A stretch of DNA of 64,000 bases from Isoperla grammatica. Its lineage: Eukaryota; Arthropoda; Insecta; Plecoptera; Perlodidae. The notes beneath the pieces are model-generated. The model did not search any database. It was not told the origin of the DNA and saw only the letters and a list, made by a program, of their open reading frames with translations. Positions within the stretch are counted from its first letter, which is position 1. Each line of letters begins with the position of its first letter. Below, piece after piece: positions 56,889 to 64,000 of the stretch. The position numbers were made by a program, and so were the translations under genes. The stretch spans positions 39,127,190-39,191,189 of the forward strand of contig OX246747.1 of assembly GCA_945910005.1 (NCBI GenBank). Direction: 5' to 3'.

Positions 56889-59770
56889 TTACCCGGACGG
56901 TTCTCCCTTCTGTCCCTTCGCCCCCGACGACCCCGCAGCCCCCTTGGCCCCCTTATCGCCCGCTGCCCCGTCCGCCCCGGGCAGTCCCGGGTCCCCTTGT
57001 GCCCCCTGGGGTCCCACCCCTCCAGGCGCCCCCTTGGGTCCCCTCGCCCCCTGAGCCCCGTCGGCGCCGTCCGCCCCGTTGCTGCCGCTCGTCCCCGCCA
57101 CCCCCGTCGCCCCCTTGGCCCCCGCAGCCCCGTCCGCTCCGTTAGCTCCAGCAGCCCCCGCGTCGCCGGGCGCCCCCTTCACCCCTGGCTCACCCTTCAG
57201 TATGGTGTAGATCTGCCTGCTGAGGTCGGCGAGCCCCTACGACATGATACAGGGGGTTGGCGTGGGGATGTCTCATCCAAATAATGTTCATAATAATAAT
57301 GATATAATAAATATGATGTAATGAATGTTGCTTTGTTTCAATAATAGTATTATTATTATTGTGTTTTAAATATTATAATTGCTCCCTTTTGTAACAGGTT
57401 AGAATGTAAATAACTCATCTTTCTTTGTTGCAAGGCATGAAAGATAAGTTGTTGGTTTGTGCTTACATGGAAAAGAAATCAAGGAGTTGGAAAGATTTAG
57501 AGGATATTGAAAATAATGATATATTCACGGTAGTTATATTTCAGTGAATTATTTAATATATTATAGAGGTATGTATACAATACATTCAGTGGAGAGTAGA
57601 CTTACGTGCGTAACACTTTCAAGTAAAATCAGTCGTGTTTGGAATGTGCTACATGCATGGGCAGCATTTATCGAGCATGTATATTAATATTCGTTGACAA
57701 ATAACCACTGACAATATATCAAGTAATGCCCACTAAATTTCCGCAAGCAACTCACGAAGGAAGACAATTATTTCTTTATTACGCAAAGGGAAAAAAACGT
57801 GGCATGTTTTATTTTTCTCTTTTGAGACCATAATTTCGTTTTGAAAGATGAATTTATTTGTTTCCCTCGATTATTCTCCCATGTTCGAATAAGTTACGAT
57901 TTTTAACGTGGTGGAAATATCGACGAGAGGGGCCAGGGAATTTAGAGGGCCATCATATATCTCAACTGACGAAATTTGTTGAACTTTGTTAACTAGTTTA
58001 GAAGATTGTTCGTTGGGTATGTGTTGAGCACTTAGGGTCCCGGTTCGCCCTTTTGTCCTGCCGGTCCCGGCGCCCCTTTAGCCCCCTTAGCCCCCGCCGC
58101 GCCATCCACCCCGTCCACCCCCGCGTCCCCTTGCGACCCCTTGGCCCCCACCGCCCCCGTAGACCCCTTGGGTCCCCTCGCCCCCGCAGCACCGTCGGCT
58201 CCGTCAGCCCCGTTGCTCCCGTTGGACCCCGCCACGCCCGCTGCCCCCTTGGCCCCCGCAGCCCCGTCCGCTCCTTTAGCTCCAGCAGCCCCCGCCGCGC
58301 CTGGCTCACCCTTGGCCCCCGGCTCCCCCTTCAGTATGGTGTAGTACTGGCGGTGATCGTGATGCTTCGCTCCCGGACCCTAAGACAGCAACACCACACG
58401 TCTTGTAACCCGAGTCTAGTCTGTATACAGGCCTTTTATGCTATGATATATTCACCATCGTTATTACTCTTATCGAACAAAAACGTGGCACGTTTAGTAA
58501 TCAAATGATTCGAGGTTTGAATTAATTTGGATTTTTCTATAGGAAGTTTTTTCCATCTCTCTACAAACAAATTGATAAATTAAAAATAGTTAATTTAAGA
58601 AATCAAAATCAAGAAAACTTTAGAACTTGACTTAAATATAAAAAACAGTGACTTTGGAGCCGTCATAGCAACGAAGCACATAATAAATTGTAAATAATAA
58701 TTGTTCCCCACTAGAAATCAGTTCTTGTTAATAATACAAATCTTTGAAACAAAGCAACATTCATATCTGTCTTCCCTTACTACTAGCGTACTCAAGTCGT
58801 ATGTTCAGTCTCCCCTAAGGGTAGTGAGGCTCTCTTACCTTAGCTCCGGTCCCGTGAGCGACCGGCCCCATGTCTATGGAGACTCCCGGCTCTCCCTTCT
58901 GTCCCACTCCTAGGCAGACAAACACCGGGGGTTACAAATACAACCCAATGCAGGGCTGCCACTTGCAATGTTTTTTTAAGCAAGCCATTATTTGGCAACT
59001 ACTTCAAAGAAATGATTGAAACACAGAATAAAGTGTAGATATTCTGACATAGTTGAAGCTTCATCCCCTAGTTATGTGACCACCAGCATGACAAGTATGA
59101 CCGATAATAAATAATGCAATACGAAATGAAATGCGTAAATATGATAATGAATGTCGGGTTGTCACGGGGGTAAGGGGTGGTCACGTAGCGATGGAAGGGA
59201 ACGTCAAACTAAGAAAAGCAATTTTTGAATTCGTTTATTTTGTTAATTGCGGGAAAAAGCGGGAGAATCCAAAATTTAAAATTGATCTTAATTAGACAGA
59301 GAAACAGAAATGAAAAAAGGGTAATGTTCTCACCTGAGTCCCCCTTCTGCCCCTTCATGCTGCCCTCCTTCATGAGATGGGTGACGTACTTCTCAATGGG
59401 CAGCTTTAGCCACGGTGGTAGATCAACATACGGATCGTCCATAGGGCTCGGCTTGTTGTCACTATCTGTGAGACAACACACTGTGTTGATAACAAGGCGC
59501 ACACATGATAACAATGATAAGCTACCGCGGTATCACTCAGCCACTGTGGTAGATCAACATAGCGTCCGGCTTGTTGTCACTATCTGTGAGACAACACACT
59601 GTTGATAACAAGGCGTGTACATGATAACAATGATAAGCTACCGCGGTATCACTCAGCCACTGTGGTAGATCAACATAGCGTCCGGCTTGTTGTCACTATC
59701 TGTGAGACAACACACTGTGTTGATAACAAGGCGTGTACATGATAACAATGATAAGCTACCGCGGGATCAC

Positions 59771-59827
<57 letters not shown>

Positions 59828-62501
59828 ATCTTTTTCCCGTAGGAATACCCGTTATAGGGTGCACACCAGCTTTACCTGATGTGCCCCTCTTCAGTTGACT
59901 AACGTAGGTTCTTAGGGTGTTTGGATAGTTGGGAAGGAATGTCCGAGGGCTGATAGTATGACTCAATCCAAGCATTCGCTTTTACGACTGAGGAAAACTT
60001 AGGAAAAAACCTTCAGTCAGAACTGCCGGTGGCCGGAATCGAACCGGCGACCTCCCGAATTAGAGTCTCGCATCTTACCGCTGAGCTATCTCTATCGGTG
60101 GTTCACTTTAGTATTACTTTTGCCAAATATACCTGCGAAACCAACTGATATCAAAACTAATATAATGGCGTGACCTATCAGTCCCAAATTAAAGTTTTTA
60201 CGTTTCTTGTTGTCTTTATCCGAAAGCATGCAACGTACTGTCCCACGCATGATATTTGAATCAAACCACGGTTGTGAGGTTAGAGTGTTTCGGAGGCCCG
60301 GCACTTACCTTCCTCGGACGAGGTGGAGTCGTCCCCTTCGTCCTCTTCCTCCTCCCCCACGTTATCCTTGTCATTGACCTTGTCCGGCAATGGCGGCGGC
60401 TTCAACAGGGCGCTGCCTCCTTGAGCCTGTGATGCCATCATCCCCATCATGGGGTGGATGTGGACGGAAGTGCTGTGATCAGAACGTTATGTTGGTACTA
60501 TGTAGGTACCCGGACGTTAAGAGTACTATGTAGGTACCCGGACATTAAGGGTACTATGTAGGTACCCGGACATTAAGGGTACTATGTAAGTACCCGGACA
60601 TTAAGGGTACAGGGCACCGAACTCGCCAATAATACGGCTTGTTATTGGGTGACTTTGGAGCCGTCCTAGCAACGAAGCACTCAATAAATTCAAAGTTGTT
60701 CTGAATCGGCCTTGTTGATTCTGGCATTTGTCCGCGGGTGTTCGCACTGTCCAATCACTGATTCATATGTTTCGTATTTGAAATATCGATCTTTGAATTG
60801 GTTATCGCTCACTCGTCGATGGTGTTCGAAGCCTACAGGGCTGGTTTATTCGCTTTCAATTAAAGTCCCCCACTGCAAATCAGTTTAGTTACTGAGTGGG
60901 TAGACTCTAATAGTCGATCTACAGCTACGCGTTGCGAGCAAAGCGAAGGCGCGAGCTCCAATCAGTGGCCGAGTTTGCGTGAAACTATTAACTTCTTTGC
61001 GTGAAACTCGGCCGCTGATTGGAGCTCGCGCCCTCGCTTCGCTCGCAACGCGTAGCTGTAAACGTACCATAAATGTGAATTTATTTTATTTATTTATTTA
61101 TTTATATTTTGAGAACGCTTCTAGAATATTGAAAAAGTGAATTTGGGTTTGAATCGGCTAAACATTGAATTTATAAACATTCATTAATAATGTAACGACT
61201 GTTATATCTGTAATTCATTAATTATATATTATTTAATTGAAAGTGTGCAGATATTTCTGAGCCATTTATCAAACAAAACAATTTTTAAAATATCAAAAAA
61301 CTTATTTTAAATGCTGAGAGTCGAGTTAAAATATGATATTAATTTTTATTAAACTATGTCCCAGTGTTTTTGTCTAATTATTTGTCTATTTTCACCTATT
61401 ACAGTCAACCCAAGGATAGGTCGAGGGGGGAGAAGCCAGACGAAAGGCAGTCCACGTCCTCCTCACTTCATTTTCCTCCCATTTATGCCTTATCGGTCTT
61501 TCCTCCATCCCCCGACGTCATATGATGACAGTTGTCATATATACTCAAATGAATCCAACTTAACAATAATTACAACAACAATTGAGTAGGTTACCTGTTG
61601 TATGTGGATGGAATGATGTGTATGGAAGGAAGTCCATGGTCTGTGATAATATGAACCAGCTGCACCTTATGGTTGGGCTTAGCCTCCGTCAGTGTAGCTA
61701 GGACGCCCAAATATACCACGACAAACCTCGTCGCCTTCAATAGCTACAACAACAACAACATATAGGCTACTAGCAACACCAAAAGACAACAATGAAACAA
61801 ATGAATTGAATCGATGGACAAACAACAAGCTGACAAAAAATAATTTCTTCTGATTTTGGAAAAGAAAACAAACAAATACACATACAAAACTTTCACTTAG
61901 TCGTTGTCCATCATTAAAAGTTTTAAATGGCGAGCAGTTACTATTGCTACACTTGTTTTTATTTCTATGGTTGCTATTTTCTTATTTTGACAGCTGATTG
62001 TTTGTCCATCAGTTCGATTCATTTGTTCCATTGTTGTAGTCCGGATGTGACGTCACTGATCCTTATCTACCGCCACTATCATGCACGCTGTTCTAATGAA
62101 ATCAACAGATTTCTGGTGTTCTAATTCACACATCCGTCTTCTGCCGTGAACAAGTCACGTAATTATGTAACAATAATTAATGTATATATAATTTTAAAAT
62201 TGATAGATTCGAGACAATTTCGAAGGCTTTCGAAGGCATCTGGATCTTGGGGGGTATAATTTGACCCAGAGTGATTTTGATAATCGAAAAAGGCGACAAA
62301 ATGAGGTCCTCTAATTTACCCTTGCCATTCATTACAACTTTTAAATCCATTTTCCCTTCTATTTGTCCCTTTTTTCCAACCCTTCCTCTGTCATATGTCC
62401 TAGTTCAGTTGTCAAGTACGTCGTTAAACAACAAAAAATAATAATTATTTTGACAATCACTAATAAAAATAAAAATAATAATAATAATAATAATAATAGT
62501 T

Positions 62502-62532
<31 letters not shown>

Positions 62533-62631
62533 TTATTATTTTTATTATTATTATTATTAGTATTATTTCTACCCTTATTGCCCGTCCCTCCGTGCACCGC
62601 CCCGTCGTTAACTCACCGCCTTGCTGTCCAT
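56889..62631 (-). CDS. Short secreted collagen-like protein with two alternative terminal exons
   Basis: Minus-strand coding exons: 62631-62617, 61743-61595, 60472-60309, 59465-59334 and 58909-58839 (177 residues), then either 58379-58032 or 57236-56889. All introns have GT/AG borders and the phases agree. The protein opens MDSKALLKATRFVVVYLG, a signal peptide likely cut after TEA (about residue 26). Exon 3 encodes an acidic run (EEEEDEGDDSTSSEE); exon 4 a PPWLKLPIEKYVTHLMKEG helix, then Gly-x-y repeats begin (KGQKGDSG). Each terminal exon gives 115 residues with 32-33 Gly-x-y triplets, rich in Ala, Asp and Lys and poor in Pro, and each ends in an in-frame TAA after GQKGEP. Total is 292 residues. 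No endostatin, fibrillar or NC4-type C-domain is visible, so the family is not assigned. Function in matrix or cuticle is inferred. Confidence 0.85.
57853..57858 (-). terminator. Polyadenylation signal for the exon-6 form
   Basis: AATAAA on the minus strand, about 174 bp after the stop at 58032 and inside what would otherwise be the intron between the two terminal exons. A second one is near 57774. These fit use of exon 58379-58032 as an alternative last exon. Confidence 0.45.
59419..59766. repeat. Tandem triplication of a collagen exon edge
   Basis: A unit of 116-118 bp containing GGTAGATCAACATA, CGGCTTGTTGTCACTATCTG, TGAGACAACACACTG, TGATAACAATGATAAGCTAC and CGCGGTATCACTCAGCCAC occurs three times. 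The first copy spans the acceptor and first part of exon 4 (59465). Copies 2 and 3 repeat that acceptor (CACAG before ATAGTGACAACAAGCC, near 59583 and 59699), but a small deletion puts a stop after about 15 codons, so they are decoy exon edges in intron 3. Confidence 0.85.
59775..60102 (-). repeat. Complete tRNA-derived SINE with TCACTTTA target duplication
   Basis: On the minus strand from 60102: A box TAGCTCAGCGGT near 60087, B box GGTTCGATTCC near 60040, a body of about 200 bp shared with 13100-13360, and an (AAT)n tail of about 50 bp at 59775-59825. TCACTTTA at 59767-59774 and 60103-60110 is the target duplication. This is the best copy of the family. It lies in intron 3 of the collagen-like gene. 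Confidence 0.85.
60497..60611. repeat. 28-bp tandem repeat beside a collagen exon
   Basis: Four copies of ACTATGTAGGTACCCGGACA then TTAAGGGT, with minor changes (GACGTTAAGAG in the first, TAAGTACCC in the last). It starts about 25 bp upstream of the exon 3 acceptor on the minus strand (60472), so it occupies the branch-point region of intron 2. Length variation could affect splicing; that is inference. Confidence 0.85.
60640..61100 (-). mobile_element. Older dispersed repeat, second copy, split by a fold-back MITE
   Basis: Minus-strand relative of 38341-40690. It is continuous where the other copy carries the 2,052-bp insertion (ATTTGTCCGCGG near 60730) and is itself interrupted at 60911-61069. 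On removing that insertion, GACTCTAAATGTGAATTTAT matches the other copy (AAATTCACATTTAGAGTC in complement). Only 216 + 80 bp of homology can be traced, so the true ends of the family are not certain. Located in intron 2 of the collagen-like gene. Confidence 0.7.
60911..61069. mobile_element. 159-bp fold-back MITE with TAA target duplication
   Basis: Arms of about 65-70 bp: CTACAGCTACGCGTTGCGAG, GGCGCGAGCTCCAATCAG and GGCCGAGTTTGCGTGAAA on the left, the same in complement on the right, with a short loop near 60990. TAA at 60908-60910 and 61070-61072 flanks it, and the empty site is known from the copy at 38.37 kb. A 3-bp TAA duplication fits PIF/Harbinger-type MITEs, though the termini (TAGTC/TGGTA) are not typical. 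Confidence 0.8.
61868..62030 (+). repeat. Dispersed repeat, relative of 56005-56160
   Basis: Carries ACAAACAAATACACATACAA, CCATCATTAAAAG, GAGCAGTTACTATTGC, TTATTTTGACAGCTGATTG and CATCAGTTCGATTC in the same order as the first copy. Lies in intron 1 of the collagen-like gene. No terminal structure seen. Confidence 0.6.
62465..62568. repeat. AAT/ATT microsatellite, palindromic
   Basis: (AAT)n at about 62470-62498 passes directly into (ATT)n to 62568, so the whole tract can form a hairpin. It lies about 50 bp inside intron 1 from the first coding exon of the collagen-like gene. The preceding AGTACGTCGTTAAACAACAA near 62413 resembles a SINE 3' end and recurs as AGTACGTCGTTAAACATGCA near 63078. 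Confidence 0.8.
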
Positions 62632-63445
62632 GTCGCGTGTTCGAATGCCGGGGGGGCCTCGTCTCGCCTCTTATATAGCCTAGGTTCCCGGGCCAGGCGG
62701 ACCCCCCCGTATTTACGGACAGCTCCGCCGCTGCTGATGAATGTAGCAAGGCGGTCCTTCACCCCAGACCAGCCCAGGGTGACCAAAGTGTGCCCGCTTG
62801 CGTGTACGACGCCAATCTTTGCCACACGTACACAGAAGTGAGAGAAATGTAATGGATGAGGTTGAATGTGATTGGAAAAACGAATTGATTGCGTTTGGCA
62901 ATAGTTTTGAACTTCAGTAGCCCACTAAGGCCCGGTGTTGTGGTTTACAAATCCAACTACGGTATCAATTGTTTTCTCGAGTATGTATTCCCGTATTCTT
63001 GTAGGGAATATCTCTGCCCTTCAATGAAGTAAAATGCGACTAAAAGGTCCGCCCTCATAATTATGATACACTGTTCTAGTACGTCGTTAAACATGCACTA
63101 AAAATCTGATTATTCTATAAATATTGACAATGTGTATACTCTAAAGAAATAGATAAATTAATGAGATTAATGTTTTCGATTAAACGTTTTCCGAAAACGT
63201 TTCCTGTTGAGCAAATGCATCGAACTTGATTCATCCCACCCGTCGCGATGGACCTCGCTGCATGCATCATTGGACGATCTATCACTCTCACACTCACGTG
63301 CAGTTAATCAATCAATCAATCAATCAATCGTGACACCCTGCATCGCTAACGATCATATTATTTAGATTGAGCGCCTCGAGTCGTGGCTTTAAAAACCTGT
63401 ATGAGCAACATGCTCGACCGCTCCAGCCTCACAACCACAACCACA
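62632..63445. other. Upstream flank of the collagen-like gene
   Basis: Probable 5' UTR and promoter of the minus-strand gene, with no clear TATA box. A G/C-rich patch (CCGGGGGGGCC near 62648) lies just upstream of the start codon. An (AATC)n microsatellite is at about 63308-63328. Short open frames show no domains. Confidence 0.35.
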
Positions 63446-64000
63446 CACGTGGCACAATACGCCCGTGGTACAATACGCTGTACGCACGTGGTACAATACA
63501 CACGTGGCACAATACACACGTGGTACAATGTACACGACACAATACACACGTGGCACAATACACACGTAGTATAATACGCATCGTGACACTATACGCACGT
63601 GGTACAAACGCACGTGACACTATACGCACGTGGTACAATACGCACGTAGTATAATACGCACGAGTTACAATACGCACGTGACACTATACGCACGTGGTAC
63701 AATACGCACGTGACACTATACGCAGGTGGTACAATACGTACGTGACACTATATGCACGTGGTACAATACGCACGCGGTACAATACGCACGAGTTACAATA
63801 CGCACGTGGTAGGCCTACATTACGCACGTGGTACAATACGCACGTAGTATAATACGCACGTGGTACAATACGCACGTGGTACAATACGCACGTGGTACAA
63901 TACACACGTGACACAATACGCACGTGGTACAATACGCACGTGGTACAATACGCTTTACGCACGTGGTACAATACGCACATGACACTATACGCACGTGGTA
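63446..64000. repeat. 16-bp minisatellite with an E-box in each unit
   Basis: Unit CACGTGGTACAATACG (16 bp), about 35 copies, running off the right edge. Variants include CACGTGACACTATACG, CACGTAGTATAATACG and CACGAGTTACAATACG. Most units contain the palindrome CACGTG. 16 is not a multiple of 3, so three units (48 bp) recycle all frames and long Tyr/His/Val/Arg frames appear on both strands; they are artefacts. Confidence 0.95.

Noticed and set aside
56892..56892. GTAAAG at the end of collagen exon 57236-56889 as a 5' splice site to more collagen exons
   Set aside because: No Gly-x-y or C-domain exons can be seen to the left as far as the PAIP1 stop, and an AATAAA follows. It remains possible if exons lie elsewhere.
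62578..62841. GTGTTCGAATGCC near 62637 as a tRNA-type B box, and 70-114 codon frames around it
   Set aside because: The stretch is the 5' end of the collagen-like gene's first exon on the other strand; no A box or body follows.

Overview
The window looks like nuclear DNA from an arthropod. The main evidence is a 400-bp block of the pentamer TTAGG, the ancestral arthropod telomere repeat, at 914-1320. It is supported by intron-containing animal genes, tRNA-derived SINEs and a mitochondrial cox2 fragment in which TGA must be read as Trp. I cannot name the species. Codon use in the genes is GC-rich, while introns and intergenic DNA are AT-rich and full of repeats.

Layout. 1-2330: a 62-bp satellite, an interstitial TTAGG block and a 98-bp satellite. 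2331-11324: two copies of a segmental duplication of about 5.4 kb, separated by a second 98-bp array, each with a CCAAT-rich promoter-like core and a MITE. 11325-16325: SINEs and unassigned DNA. 16326-32080: a macrosatellite with a unit of about 7.5 kb; each unit is a unique-looking segment followed by arrays of 82, about 114 and about 133 bp. 32811-34600: a 175-bp repeat array with an inverted copy at its left edge.

From 34600 to 62650 there are four real genes. DPM3 (+, 3 coding exons, 90 aa) is a subunit of dolichol-phosphate mannose synthase. MANF (-, 4 coding exons, 178 aa) is an ER-resident neurotrophic/UPR factor. PAIP1 (+, 7 coding exons, 469 aa) is a poly(A)-binding-protein partner with PAM2, MIF4G and acidic C-terminal regions. 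The fourth is a short secreted collagen-like gene (-, 292 aa) with two alternative terminal exons of equal length. MANF and PAIP1 are head to head and probably share a promoter; PAIP1 and the collagen-like gene converge. Two of the four (MANF, DPM3) act in the ER on secretory proteins, but I see no operon-like logic.

The introns and spacers hold insertions whose target-site duplications can be read directly: a 374-bp piggyBac-type MITE (TTAA), a 2,052-bp TIR element nested in an older repeat (AAAT), a 159-bp fold-back MITE (TAA) in a second copy of that older repeat, a 286-bp fold-back element (GCATAA), and a 328-bp SINE (TCACTTTA). There are also three 5'-truncated LINE tails with the same C-terminal peptide and a tandem pair of Helitron-like elements. 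63446-64000 is a 16-bp minisatellite whose unit carries a CACGTG E-box.

All exon limits were read by eye from splice consensus, frame continuity and family knowledge. No alignment, search or transcript data were available.
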